Assembly: GCA_034336665.1 (NCBI GenBank)
Contig: JAPFBE010000002.1
Location: 78,188,905-78,252,904 of the forward strand
Origin: Luscinia megarhynchos
Lineage: Eukaryota; Chordata; Aves; Passeriformes; Turdidae
Reading direction: 5' to 3'
Length of the DNA stretch: 64,000 bases
Shown here: in pieces, positions 1 through 13,800 of the stretch
How positions within the stretch are numbered: the stretch's first letter is position 1
Layout of the letters: every line of letters starts with the position of its first letter
The notes under the pieces: model-generated
What the model was told of the DNA's origin: nothing
Databases searched by the model: none
What the model saw: only the letters and a program-made list of their open reading frames with translations
Position numbers and translations under genes: made by a program

Positions 1-127
1 ATTGATCAAAACACTCCCCTTAGGTTTCTGTTGAAAGTGTGTAAAATTAAGATATTTAATATATCTAATATTTTATATTTATTCCTAATAAGTTTAAAAC
101 ATAAAAATCAAATGGATAGATGTATAT

Positions 128-226
128 GAGCCACCTGGTCATGTTAAATATGTCCCTGCTCATTGCTGGGATGTTGGATTAGGTGACCTTTAAAGGTCTC
201 CCAATCCAAATTATACTATGCTGTAG
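128..226 (+). repeat. CR1 LINE 3'-end fragment
   Basis: About 100 bp match the last part of an avian CR1 LINE in sense orientation. The stretch reads through the usual 'gagc-acctggt', 'tgtccctgc' and 'ttggattaggtgacctttaa' landmarks and stops just before the usual 8-bp tail repeats. It is 5' truncated, as most CR1 copies are, and diverged. No open frame is expected here. The family call rests on remembered consensus features, not on a database search. Confidence 0.75.
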
Positions 227-3200
227 GACCTTTTACCTACTTGGTAAAGCAAAAAACTTCTCAAAACTGATTTTCTCTTCTCTTATTAGTTTACTTAATC
301 ACTATATCCTCTGAGACACATGGAAAATCTCTTATTCACAAAATCAGCAAGGTAATAAAACTCCTGATGTTCAAAAGGGCTATTCACATGCCAGAAGATA
401 TGAATGTTTATAGATGCTTTATTAGGCTGTGACCTGAATTATTATTGTCACTTTTAAGATTGCAACTGGCCAACATAAAAACTGTGTGCACAAAGGGTGC
501 AGAATGAGCCATCAGAGGGCAGCAAAAAACAAGCATGGCTTGCCTAGTTTTCTGTAGCTTCCATTTCACATCCTCCACACACTTGAACTAATGGGACGAT
601 CAGCCAGAAATTTTAGAAAGGCAGAAATCAATTCTGCAATCAGAGGGCTCCCCAATTCAAGCCTAAAGGGGAATTTTCAAAGTCCCTGCAGATTCACTGT
701 AATTGTGCTGAAAACAGATAAAAGCTGCAGAGCTGCCATGGGAAAAGCCCCTGGTACCAACACACTCCTAGAGATCCCAGGAGTGCACTCAGTTCCAAAT
801 GCCCTCTCTTTAGTCACCCTGTCATTCTTTGTCCACAGTCCTCCCCACCCAAAAAAAAATGGCAGTAGCTTTGTATATTCTAAGCTTCAAAAGGTAATTT
901 GTGTCTAAACACCAATAAAAGAACTGTTTGCACGTTTCCAGGAATGCCAAAACAGGAGAGGTTTTTCCCCTCACGCTTTGGGCAAAAGGCATATGTGCAC
1001 TGTTATTCCCTCCAGGACCCTCTCAACAATTGCAGCACCTCTCTGTGAGACTAATTAGAAGAGAAACAGAGAGGAAGCTGGTTTTGAATCAGAAATTCCA
1101 GCCTGAGTCAGAGAGCTCGATTTCTTCATTCCCATTCCTAATGCACAGGTGGGACAAAGCAGGCAGTAAAGCCCTGCTCATACTCCAGACACTGTGTTGG
1201 TGCCTCCTTTGGTGCCAAAGCACACACAGTGCTCACAGAGGCCATGGGCTGAGGTTCCCACCACATGGAAGCTAGCTGGACAGAGAGCTGGTGGCTGCTG
1301 AGCCCCCTGGTCAGTGGGTCCAGCAGCACCTCAGACCCTACAGCCCCATGGTCAGTGCCCAGCACTGGACAGTGAGTCCAGGCTGCAGCCACAGGAGAAA
1401 GGAAGCAGTGTACAATAGTAAAATAGTTCCCCTCAGATCAATTGCATTTCTTCATAGTCTTCCTCCTCCCCAGCATCCTTGTGGGCTGTTAGAATCTCCC
1501 TGGAGAACGAATTTTAATTTTAAAAAAGCCTCCGGTGGATTATGTGCATGTAACTCTTCCCAGAGGAGCTGCTGCACTTGCAGCAATGATATCCATGCTG
1601 AAGGCTGAAATCACTGACAAGTTGAGCTAGGTGCTCTCTTTTGGCTTGAGCTGCCCATCCACCCAATGCCACCATCTCCTGTCCAGTGTGATCAGCATCT
1701 GTGAGCTGCCCTCGGGACTGCAAAGACAGCTGAGATATCTCAGTTAGCTGAGATAATCTGCCAATTTAATTTATTCATTCCAAGTAAACTAAGCCTATTT
1801 TGAGAAGGAGATTTTAAAGAGCAACCAGGAATTTCTGGGTTCCCACCAAACTGGTGCTGCATGATTGCTTTGAAAGACCCACTGAGAGGAAGATAGGTTG
1901 GAGGGAAAACTCTCATTGCTTTTCCTAGGTTTTGAATCTAACCTCTGCTAGGGTTTCACAGGTAGAAATCTGCAATAATTCCCTGTAAACCTCCAGCACA
2001 GGATGCATTTCTGTGAAATAATATTTTAACAGCAAATTTTATGGCAAAAGTTGGAACACACTACTTCATCTACAGAAACAGTTTTCATGGAGTTTGTCTT
2101 GAGTATCAGTAAGCTTCTGCCAGAAAATCTTTTCCAGCAGCAGGATAAAATTTCTGATCAAACTGGAAAAAGTATATTGACTCTGCCTTTGTAATGGGGA
2201 TGCCACGAATTGTGCAAAACTCCAGTTTCCAGACCTGCTCTGCCTGACTCAGAAAAAACATGACCACTTAAAAGAGCCTTAGAGCTTAATTTTTCAGAAG
2301 TGTCTCTGGGAATTGAGAGCCTCTGCTTGCCCCTCTGAAGATGTTTCAATCTCTAAAAAAGCTGAATATTTAGAAGTGTGAAATACTCCTTGAACTGGCA
2401 TGGGAGGTACAGCCATGTGGTCAAGGCTCTCAGACAGTAACCTGGCACCACACATGGATGAAGGAGAGCTTCTCCCAGGCAGGTACAGTGCCCTAAACAC
2501 CTTCTACAGCCCCACACATATGTCTCTCTTTTTTTCAGAAGAAAAGAACTTGAAATATTTTTGTCACTTCCAGAACAGAATAGCAAGCTCCCTTTATCTG
2601 CAGAGGTCTTTCAGGCCAAGGAAGACAACCAAGGAGCTCACAGACATGGGCTTTCCCTTCTCACCTCCTGCTCCATCAGGAGGTTTTTTCTCTTGGCATG
2701 CTTGCATCTTCTTTCCATCATGCTCTTGTCACTTCTGTGCTTCTCCTTCTTGCTGTTTGATGTTTTCATCTGGAGAAAGGAGCCCTCTGGCACCCTGACC
2801 CTCTGCAGAGCTCTCTCCACCTCCAAGGCACCAGAGCTTAGCAGCAGCCTCATCCACCCTGCCCCAGCTACTGCCCTCAGCCTTGGTTCACGCTGTTCTC
2901 TCAGGCAGTCTCTCTCCTGTTTGTCACATAGGTACAAGGAATATGATGGAAGAATGATGTGAAAATGTTGCTGCAACATAGAAATCATTGGTGTTACACT
3001 AGAACTATTTCCTGAAGAGATAGCAGCATGTAGGATTGACCTTGTTCTCACTGTTAAGGTAGGACAATGTTCTCTAGTTGAACAGTGGTCAGGTAACATA
3101 CAGGCAGGTGAACTTTTGTAAAAAGACAAAATTTAACTGCTAAAAAAGTCATTTTAATGGAGAAAAGGGTGAAAATTAATAATGCCTCTGTCCATGCCCG

Positions 3201-6200
3201 AGTTTTTGAAGCACACCACCTCCTCTAGCAGAAATTCTGAATTCTCAAAATGCTCATCTTGCCTCTGCCTATTTTTTTTCTTCCAAACCATTGCCAATTT
3301 TCTCTTTCATCTCCTCCCCACAGGGGCTCTGCATGTGAGGACACTGTGCCATCAATCCAGTTTATTTAACTGTCCTTAGTGCTTTGTCAATTCTGAGAGC
3401 AGGCAGAAGTTTTCAGATAGAAAATGTCACCATCAGAAAATGTAGAAAAAGTTCATGTAGATGACAGAACTCAAAAGTCTTTCAAAACTGCCTTCTTACC
3501 TGTAGAGAGACACCAAGCCTTTGTACCCAATTACGATCTCTGCAAGATTTCCAATTTTTAAAATAAAATATTTCTATTCTTGCTCAAACAAACTCAGTGG
3601 GAAACACTCAGACCCTCTCTTTCTATTCCCCCAAACTAACTTAGTTATTTTTTCAGATTGTGGAATTTCTCAAAGATGGCAAACACTCAAAGCAAATCTG
3701 ATCAACTAATTAACCCTTTCCTGTTTCACCATCAGTCACAGTTTCTACAGCATAAAACTCATGTCTCTGTCCAGGGAATTGAATTTCTCAATGCTGCATT
3801 AAATCCATGGAGACAGTTTGGAGAATCATAAGCTCTCAAAACTCTAAAACCATTTAAACTCAGTCAGATACAGGTTGGGATGGGAATTCTCAGATGTGGC
3901 ACTCCCTGTAGTTTCACTCACTCACTGGACCAATGCCAATCTATGAGCCAGCAGAAAACCTAGTCTGTAGTTACTGTATCTCCAGGTGATTATCTAAAGG
4001 AAGCCAAATCAGCAAAATAAAACTTAATTTTTAATTCAAAAGCAGAAAGGTCTGCAGTTTGAGAAGGGCTGGGCTGCCCTTAGCAAGAGTCTGGAAATAT
4101 AGTCTTTATTTTAGATATTCCTCACGTCACTTCACAGTTGCAAAATTATATTAGTAAGAATCAGTTCTAGAATGAGAACACTTCATTTTTATTAGTCAGT
4201 ATAAATGATCTCCTTAGTACTCTGCTTCTGGCAGATCTTGGGTTTTCAGCTAACAAGCACCTAAAACCTCTCACTGGCAATGAGCAATAACGTCCTGAAT
4301 AAGCACAGGAACTCATTTATCACTGAAACATCTTATCTGAAAATCAGCTGCCATATCACTTGGCATGAAGAAATAATTGAATTGCATTTAACCCCTCAAT
4401 AACTCAGCTACCTAAGTCATTTCCAAATTATATGTTCCCTTCTCCTAGGCCTTCATTAGACTGACAAATATCTGTGTGACTGTGTGAGCTACAGGTTCCT
4501 TGGAACGAGCAGCCTTCCTTGCAAAGTTATTCCAGCTGATGGCAGAAGCAGGATGAGTGATTTGCTTGCTTTGTGAGGCTGGCTCTCACTGTCCTGAATT
4601 CAACACTAACATCTTGCTAATCCTGCATTTAAGTCTACAGACACTAATGTGCCCCTTTTTGGACCTCCTCACTGAAGTATCAAAGGCTTAGAAGGGCTAA
4701 CAATAATTTCTCCATCTGTAGGGTTCAAAACAACTTGAGGATTAAAATCTTTGCCGTGGATAGGTTGTAAATTATGTATTTCTCTGGACATTACTATGAG
4801 TAATTCTGCTTTACTTGGGGTGCTATGATCTAAAGTCAGAAAAAGATTAAAGGATTAATTTCCTTCTTGATTCATTATTGCATGTTTTGTTCTTTTTTTT
4901 TTTTTTAATGTTTCTATCGGTTTGTGTACTAAAAATGTTTTATTCATGAATTCTTACATAATTTTCCATAACCATGGCACAAGACACATTCAAATACTTT
5001 TTCACACATTTTCAAAATATACATCTCATTTTATAGTTTATGATTACACAGACCATAACTGCACTGTGTTCTTTTATTCTGATGGTATGACACTAAAACA
5101 ATTATAAGTACAATTTCAAATTTTGCAGCATAGTACTCACTTCCCTGTTACAAAATATCCAGATGGAAGACTACGCTGGTTGCTCTATAAGGTTCTTTTT
5201 GGGAATGACTTTTGCCCAGAGTTTTTCACTTTATATCTTCCACGTCCACAAAGTTAAAAGACAGAGGTGGAAGGGGAGGAGGAGAAAATACTGGAAACCT
5301 ACATCAAAATTTTCAAGGGATTACAATATCTCTCATTGGCAGTTTTTCATCACAATTTTGATCAACATAAAAGTTATTTGTGCCTAGATAAGAATTTCCA
5401 GTGCAGTTGGAATGGCAGAGGATTCTTCTAAAGCACTCCTGCAATTGTACAGTCATAGCATACAATAAACCCTCTAATTAGTCCTGGTACAATATTGCTC
5501 TCTATTCCAGTTTACTGATAAAGTTAAGGGATGGTGTGTGCTTGTGTTGAATACATCAAACACTTTGCTCTGATCAGATTCTATGCACATTTCACAGAGG
5601 AGAATGCATCTGCTCCATCAGTGGTATAAAATGGGTATTTCCTCAGGGGTGTGTAAAGTGTGTATAAATCTCTGCATCTGCCTGAGATTTGCATAGATGC
5701 TGGAACACAGGTCACTTGTGCACTTAGTTTTCTCTGTGATCTGGGAGTAATGCTGGTTAGCTCTCAGTGCTGCAGTGAGATCACAGACATTTTTTGCTTA
5801 CATGTGTAGAGCTTTATGCTGTTATGCATAAGGCTCTGTGCTGCATTCCTGCTTTTTTTCATATTTAGAATTAAAAGCTTCCTTTGCATGATTTTGGTGT
5901 TCATGCACCCAATTAGTTTCATGTTTTATGTTAAATTAATAATTCACATCTTTTGTCCACCAATGACTCATAACTGGTCTGTATGTTGAAAATATTTGTC
6001 CCAGAAAAGCACCCTTTTGTATAGCCTATTGTCGCACATTAACTCACTTTTTTCTCAAGGAATTCCCCCTGCAGCAATCCCCACTGTAAGCCATTAGCTG
6101 TGCACATCTGCCCACTCTAATGACCACTCTAGTGTACACATACCTGACTGCCATCTAATTTAGACATCACCCACAGGACACTAACACTAATGTCTCCTGG

Positions 6201-8599
6201 GCCAGCTAAGTCCTGGATTATTGACTAGCTACAGTTATCCCTTCATTTGGTCTTTGGAGGTGAACCAAGTGCACCTGAGGTCATAAATAGGTCAAATGAT
6301 TATACAGCTTGTGAAGGATTCAAGTATTTTTGTTACTCTAACAAGAACCAAAAATATACTTTCTAATTTGTTTTGACAGGGGATCCAATTGCTCTGCCTT
6401 TATGCAATGTCCCCTTTGTGTAGCTATGAAAATGCAGCCAATTAGGCATAAAATTCTTTTTTCCATATGAGCAGCAAGTTAAACAAATTGATGCCATTTA
6501 AAATTAACACGGAAAAAAGAAAGAAAATTGGTGGCATCAAATATCCAATAATCAATCTTTTATCTTATAAAGAAAAGAAAAAGGAAGAAAACAGGGCTGC
6601 TATTTCTAATTAAAGTTGCAAATAGAGATGTGATAAACAATGAGGGTTATGATTGCTGCCTATAAATATGTTGTGGGGAGGTAAACACACGGAGAAGAGA
6701 GAGCTATTTAAGCTAAAGGAAAATGGTGGCATGAGAACAAATGGGTATAAATTGTTCCTGAACATGTAAGATTGCGTTTAGAAGAACATTTTGAGCCTTT
6801 GGAAGAAAGGGTTCCTAAACAGTCCTCTAATTAATATTAGAATGGGGGGGAAAAGTACATAAGACAGGTAAATTGAAGCTTATTAAATAAATTCTATAAC
6901 CTGTTTTCATCTGAGAGTAAGGGATTTCACACAGTAATCAAGGATTTCCCCTTCAGTCTAAAACTGTGTTTGCACACCAGGGCAAATACAGATCTGTTGA
7001 AAGAAGCAGAGTATTTGTACCACTGCACACTTTTACATTGAAAGCAAATCCACTTCACTCTAGAAAAGGAAGAAACTAAGGGAAGAAACCACCTTCTTCC
7101 CAAACTCAGTAGACAAATTGGAGTTAATACCGGTTCTGAATTTGGCTCAGTGTGGAACAGATTCAAATGTTCATGTTCCCAATTAAAGCTGTCCAGTACA
7201 GAACCTTTTTGGGGTAAATACTCAGTCGTAGCAAGTAAATGTGGGAGAACAGAAAGTTCTGGGGTTTTTCCTTCTGTGGATACTTATGTGCATGTTAGCC
7301 CACAGGAAGGACTGACATTGTGAGGACCACATTAGAGTGCAGCCTGGATTTTGACAGCTATAGACTTATGAGAGAAGATAAAATATGTGCTTAAGAAACA
7401 ACTTAATTTTGTGCAAAAAATGCAGTGGTTGGACACACAAACAAATGTGAGTTCTCATGTAAATCAGCAAATCTACTCAAGAGCTGAGTGTGCCTGATCC
7501 TAGACATCTCAAACTCCATTGCCTTCAAGTGAGCTTGGCATTTACAAATTGTTTATAAATTGATCCATGCCAAGATGCCTGAATTGTAAATGTGAGTGCA
7601 TACTGTATTAAAACATTTTGATAACAAAGTATAAAGATAGAAGAAAATTAACATGCCAGCTCTTCTGTCTGTTCATTTTTGCTTCAGGATAAGAAGCAGA
7701 TATATTGTTTTCTTCAACCAACCTTCTACAAAAACCTGTACTACAGCAAAAAAGGTCAATGCTACAAAACTAGGTGCTGTCCTTTCAAACTGTGCTACTT
7801 TTGCCTAATGTTATCAACTATTGTATGGAGCATTGTGTAAAATCCTGGGATAGTCATTTATTCACATTTCTTTCTTAGGTGTTCTTCACTGCATGAAAAG
7901 TCACCAGTGATCTGCCCCTGACCTGCCTTTGACTCTGGGTGAAATTTGGTGACTGCTGAATTATCAGCACAAGGGGGTGGAGGCGGCAGCTGTGCCCTGG
8001 GAGAGCTGGCTGAGATGTGGTGAGATATCCAGGAGCCAAATGGGAACCTCCCTTGTTCTCATCACATACAGCAAGGATCACAATAAATGGGGAGTGATGA
8101 GACAAAAAAAAAAAGATGAAGAGGAGTAATATCATTACAAACAGCAGCAGCATCCCCAGAGTACCACTGCAGCTCAGAGAACTGTTGTTCTGGGAATAGC
8201 TTTGCTATTAGTACTAAAAATTAAGCAGTCTCACTAGATGCAGCTAACAGTTTTTAAACTGTCAAAGTGATCATATACAGTATCTCTGTTTCCCAATTCC
8301 ATTTCCTCATTAACAAAGCTAGAAAAAAATTACTACATTAATTAGTTCTCCTTCAGGTTTGTTTTTTTTTTTTTCTAATTACACTGGCTCCCCTCCCCTT
8401 GCCCATGTACATCAAAAAATGTCACCACCTGCAGGGGAGAGATTTTTGCAAGCCTTGACTGAAGGATCAGGACCAGTGTTGGAGCAAGCACTGATTCATT
8501 CTGTCTCCTGCACAACAGAGCACCAGAGATTAAAACCTATCCCTTGAACACAGGAACACTAATTGGGCCCAATGCAATGGTTCAGCATCCCTAACAATT
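227..8599. other. Intergenic, no gene recognised
   Basis: AT-rich single-copy-looking DNA. The longest open frames, near 2400-3130 on both strands, overlap each other, resemble no protein I know and lie in a slightly GC-richer patch. I treat them as chance. There is a T run near 4892-4906 and an A run near 8103-8115. The part at about 6370-6680 is dense in homeodomain-like and SOX-like words and could be a conserved regulatory element (see findings). I see no splice-supported exon, RNA gene or tandem array. Confidence 0.6.
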
Positions 8600-9201
8600 T
8601 GCACTGCTTTTGGCTGGGGTAGAGTTAATTTTCCTAATAGTGGCTGATGTGGGGTGGAGTTGTGGATGAAAAGCGTTGACAACACAGGGATGTTTCAGCT
8701 ATGGCAGGGTGGGGCTTACACAGAGCAGGGCCTTTTCTGCTTCTCACCCCACCCCACCAGTGAGGAGCATGGGGATGCACAAGGGGCTGGGAGGGGATAC
8801 AGCTGGGACAGCTGTCCCCAGCTGACCACAGAAAAACTCCAAAACATAAAGAATCATGCTCAGCAACAAAACTGGGCAAAGGTGGAGGCTGGTGGAGACT
8901 GATGTTGCTCTGGGCACCAGCCATTTCGTGGTGAGAAACTGTTTGCTTTTGCATCATTTGTGTGTCTTGGCAGTGGGGGGAGAGAGAGAGGGAGGGGTCC
9001 CTTTCCTCTTTGTTGTTTTTTACTTCCTTTTGTTTTATTGTGGGGGCTGTGGATGGGGTGGTGTTAAATATTATTAAACTGCTATTGTCTCAGTCCACAA
9101 GTTTTCTCACTTTACCCTGCTGGTTCTCCCCTGCATCCCAAGGGGTGGGGGAGTGAGCAAGCAGCTGTGTGTTCCTTGCTGCCTACTGGGGTTAAGCCAC
9201 A
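8600..9201 (+). mobile_element. Solo LTR of an avian endogenous retrovirus
   Basis: This roughly 600-bp block matches an abundant bird LTR type. It opens with a TG followed by 'ttttggctggggtagagtta' and has a 'gggacagctg' segment in the middle. The 3' part carries an ATTAAA polyadenylation signal at 9073-9078, then 'agttttctcactttaccctg'. It closes with 'ggggttaagccaca'. No gag, pol or env sequence follows on either side, so it is a solo LTR left by recombination. I found no convincing target-site duplication at these edges, so it is old or the edges are off by a few bases. Its class (ERVL-like or ERVK-like) is uncertain. Confidence 0.75.
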
Positions 9202-10095
9202 GAACCACGCCAGGGCTTTGCTCCTTGCAGGTGCCCTGCTCTGTCCCCCAGCCCTGGGTGCAGCAGCCTCAGCAGTGCAAACCATTACAGGGGAAACACT
9301 GGAACTCCAGCAGCTCCTGCTTTCCCACCCAGCTGCAGCAGCAGGTGTGCATGGGCTGCTCACACACGTACCAGCACATTTCCTGCACTCAGGCTCCAGG
9401 CTTGTTAAGGCTTTTGTTAACACCAAGGGTGAAATAAGGATAATGCCCCTTCATCAGTGTTTTCCTTGGTCTTATCTCCCTTCCTTCTCCTCAACCACAA
9501 AAATGACTGTTCTCCAGACACTACTTTGTCACTCAGCACTTTACAGGGGAAGAGAGATGGAAGAACTTGTCACTATTTCACAATTATTTTCACAATACAG
9601 TAAGCACGTGCAAGGTGAAAGGCTGAGCAATGACAACAGTACAGATGCAGCTGCTGCCTGCACCTCACATCCCTTTTTCAGCCTGTCCTCACGCAGCCTG
9701 TTGGTTTGACTTCCAAAAAAATCCCACTTAAATATCTGTGTACTAAAAACATTTGCCAAGGAAAAAAAGCTCATTTGCACTTCAGAATGCTGAATGTAAT
9801 TTTATTCCACCAGCATGAGAGGTTTGCAGCATTGCACAGACACCTGTGCTGTGAACCAGCCGCCTCTCTCTCCATGACATGAGCACACAATGTGCACCTG
9901 CAAGCCCCCATCTCTCCTTTCAGGAAGAAGTGTACAGCATTAAAATGTAGGCATCTTCCAGAGTTTTTGGAAAGGACTCAAATCCAAAAACTGAACTGAA
10001 GGGATGATGCCCGGGTGGGAAAGTCTTTGGTGCTATTTCATTGTTAGCCTGATTCTTAAGAGGGACAACGTGAGCTCCAGTTTGCACTAACTGGG

Positions 10096-10147
10096 TAAAT
10101 TATCTTAACAAGAGTGATGTCTAAATTATCTTTACAAGAGTGATGTC
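10096..10147. repeat. 26-bp tandem duplication, 2 copies
   Basis: Two adjacent 26-bp units beginning 'taaattatct' (10096 and 10122) differ at a single base (a/t in the middle). The near identity suggests a fairly recent local duplication. No coding or regulatory role is visible. Confidence 0.9.
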
Positions 10148-10379
10148 TGTGCATTCAAGACTGGATTTCATGCAAAATACAATCACTGAGGCCAGCCAGG
10201 TTCTGGATAGTTTGATGACTCAGCCACTTTTTATCTGGTAACAAAATCAGGAGCAGTGCCACATGACATTATTAGTTCTCTAAGCATCCTGTTAATTTCT
10301 CTTCTTCGCTGTCCTGTGAGTGCTCAACCCTCCTTTCTACTCAAAAAAATAAATGTCTGGAGAGCAGACAAATTGCATG

Positions 10380-10810
10380 GTTTGTGGACTGGCAGAGGAC
10401 CCAGGGACCATGCAGAAGGTGCCATCTTCATCTGCACGTTTCTTTCCTGGGCATGCACGGGGGTGTGCCCCACAGCAGCCCCCTTCAGGAGCAGATGCAA
10501 GATGAGGCTTTTGCTCTGCCCCCCATTGCTGCTGGGAAAGCACAGACAGCCCTGTTTAAGCCCCTGCCTCCAGACCTGCCATCCTCCTGTCCTTGCTCCT
10601 GCCTGCTGGGGCCTCTTGCCCCAGGAAAAGGGAGAGGAAAGGAGAAGGGTCACAAAGGACATCTTCAGGGAACGAGACACCCCTGCCAGCATGGCTCAGC
10701 CTGAGCTGAGCTCTCCTTCCCACCCCTGCCTGGGCACTCAGAGCCATTCACTTCCACTTAGAGTCACTGTTCACATCTTCTGCTGCCCTGCCTCTGGCTA
10801 TGGCTAGCCA
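10380..10810. other. GC-richer, CpG-poor patch of unknown origin
   Basis: This stretch is clearly richer in G and C than the surrounding desert and carries the longest overlapping open frames of the left half: 183 codons on the plus strand from 10256, and others on both strands. CpG is rare, so it does not look like an active CpG-island promoter. The predicted peptides are rich in Pro, Cys, Ser and Leu and match no family I recognise. An old repeat or an unannotated non-coding exon are both possible. Confidence 0.3.
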
Positions 10811-13800
10811 AGTTCTCATTCTTTAGGCAAAAGATGTGACAGAACACATTAGATTTCAATAGAAAACCTCTTGATGGAGATCGTTGTGAAACTTTAAAAA
10901 GTTTTTGGACGAAGAGTCATGCAACCAAAAACATGACCTCTTATAGCACAGAATATCTTCAATTTACCGTTGGCTTTGGAAACAAGTTTTTAGATCTGAG
11001 CTTTAAAAATGCAGACCTCTCAAGACAAATACATGGTTTATTTTATTTTCTGTTTATGTCCCAGTTTAATTTAAACAGGGTATTACAATCATATTGCTGC
11101 TTTGACATGCTAAGTACCTGTCAGCTCAGGAGTGCAAAATAGTTTGAAGAAGCATTCTTATATACATAAAAATATTATATTTTAATAGTATTCAGTTCAA
11201 TCAACAGCAAAAACTAAATCTAAGATCTCAATACTATTAGATTAATAGATCTGCATTCTCTAAGTTCCAGCTCAGTGTGTTGAATTCTGCACAATCAGGA
11301 ATTTATAAGACCTAAAAACCAGAGCATTTTACTCTTCCATATTTGATATCTGAAGGCAACTGGTTTAACACATGTGCTAGTTTGTTTTTTTTCTTGTAAA
11401 AAATAAAAAAATCTAGAGTAACCTGAAATTAGTTTCATCATTCAGAACTTTCAGTGCAACCAAAAGTAGAATGTACCTAGTTCTGCATGTTACCTTATCT
11501 CATGATTGATTTTTTAAACATTTTTGTACTGTTCTGTTTTGCAAACATTCTTTTTTTAATTTTTTTTTTTTTACAAAAGGAATTTAAATAACACTATTGT
11601 TGAACTTTCTTTTACCACTACTATTGCTGATATCTGCACTCCACCAAAAGGAACCAGTTTATTCAAGGAGTGAGGAGCAGAAAGTTAATTTTCCTTTTCC
11701 CCACAAAAGTAACAAAAATATTTATGAACAGGAGAAGTTTGCTGGAAACTAAAACCCTGACTTCCTTCCCTGGTGTCAGAACTACAAAACTCTTCAGTTA
11801 TGATTAATGAGAGGTCTAGGTCAGAGCTTGCAGTGATGACAACAGGTTAGTGAACAATAAGGGAATGATCTTACAAAGTAATGAAGTATTTCTTACAGTG
11901 CATTTCCCAACCTGCACACACCACATTTAATACACAGCTGATCTAAGTGAGAATGCTTCAGGAAATGTCTTTTTGAGGACAAGAACACCAGGTACCTTCA
12001 CACTATCTCACACTCTGTATTTGTTCAACACCATTGCACCATGAAACCATCCCTTCACCATCAAATTTAACTTTCCTCTGTCCCACCAAGCACTCTCCTG
12101 AAATTATCTACATTCTTCACCTCACATCACTTGCCATTCTCCATAATCCAGTCCCCAAGGTCCAATTAGCTGCCCGTGGCTCAGGTCCTGTCCACAGGTG
12201 TTTTCCATCCACCACACTGCATGTTTCCTAGACAAGATGGACAGTCCAAGCAGCAAACACTGCCCAAACAGTGTGAATTTTCTCTCTCCATGTTTCCTAC
12301 TGGGTCAGGTAATGCTTGAGAGGTAAAAGATTTCTCTAGTGTCTAGACTATCCTAAAGCATGGTGATAACAAAAGAGACCAATTTTTATAAAGAACAGAT
12401 ATATAACTTGCTAATTCTCTTATTGTTTTTTGATATTGATAATTTGTCATACATTTAAGGTATTTTTAACAAAGAAATAAATAAAAATAATGTTCCTGAC
12501 CAACAATGTTCCTGTTTCATCTGCATTTAAGTTAGTTGTTGCAATTGTGTTCTCCTTTGGACAAGAGAGTCACTAACAAAATTTTTGTTTGTTTGTCCAT
12601 TGTAGTTCAAAGAGATTAACTTCTGGTTTTGGTAACAAAGCCTTGAAATAGGCCAGGATTACAAAGCAACATATAGGTTGTTTTTTATTTTAGTTAAATA
12701 ACACCCTAATGCAATTTCATTCAGCCCTATTAGTGTAGAATAGCCACAATTTTCCCCTTTGTTGTCTTTTCACCTCAGCCATGATAATTCTACCTTCCAG
12801 CTGATGTATTATTAAAACACAACTCTGTCATTCCAAGTGTATTTCCCATTCCAAACAGATGCTTCTAGTTTTAGTGATTTGACTAATAGTATCATACTAA
12901 CTGCCTGTATTGCTCCTCCTCATTTTCCTTTTAGTCACGAGGAGTAGCTGGAAAAGCTGGACATTCCTAAATAATTTTGATAGTCAAACCCCCTCCCCAT
13001 CCCCATATGGCTGCTTGATCTCTTTAAGCTCTTATTTACATCCTCTCTTACCTATTTTGCACTTAAGCAAACTCAGCAATGCTTCCTAAAACCACACTAT
13101 AATGATTCCCATTACCTTAATAAAAACCCTTCCTTTTTGCAACTTTGTGAGGTCTCTGAATCCCTTCAAAAAATCCAGACTGAAATTTCATTTGCTTCAT
13201 TTTGCAGCTAAAAATGCTAGAGTCACATTTTGAATTGTTCGTGCTTCTTCCCCTTTAGTTTTTTCCTGCTCCTCTTTCATTTCTGCTTTCGTTTTCTGCT
13301 TTTGAAATCAAGTCATACAAGACTCAGATTATGTGAGTAGTCAAATAGATTGCCTTCATATCAGCTTTATTTTATTAGAGAAAACAGATAATAGTCCCCA
13401 GGTTCTTTCCCTCATCACCTCTTTTATGCATGACCTAATCAGGAGTCATCACATGCACCATAGCTACTGTCTCAAGGCTGTACCAGCTAATAACAAATAT
13501 CACTGCAGTCACAGTCACCTGGTTGGGGCCCAGGTGACATGAAATGGGTGAATTCTACATTGCTCCAGTTAGAGCAAGGTGGGATCTGTTAATTAGCACT
13601 TGCTCTGATGGGCAGTTGAAGTGTCCCAGGCTTAGATCTGGAACAGTGTCACTACTGGTTTTTCCAAAAAGTTATACTGTGCTTTGCTTCATTCTTCTGA
13701 CTCTTGGCACTGACAACCTTCCAATCACTAATCTCTCCTGCAGCACTCAGTAAGTTGTCTCTCCTCCCAGTTTATTCCTTATTGACAATTTTCAGCCCAC

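Noticed and set aside
10256..10807. Plus-strand frame of 183 codons
   Set aside because: It shows no domain, has overlapping frames on both strands and no splice or promoter support. It is kept only as a composition anomaly.
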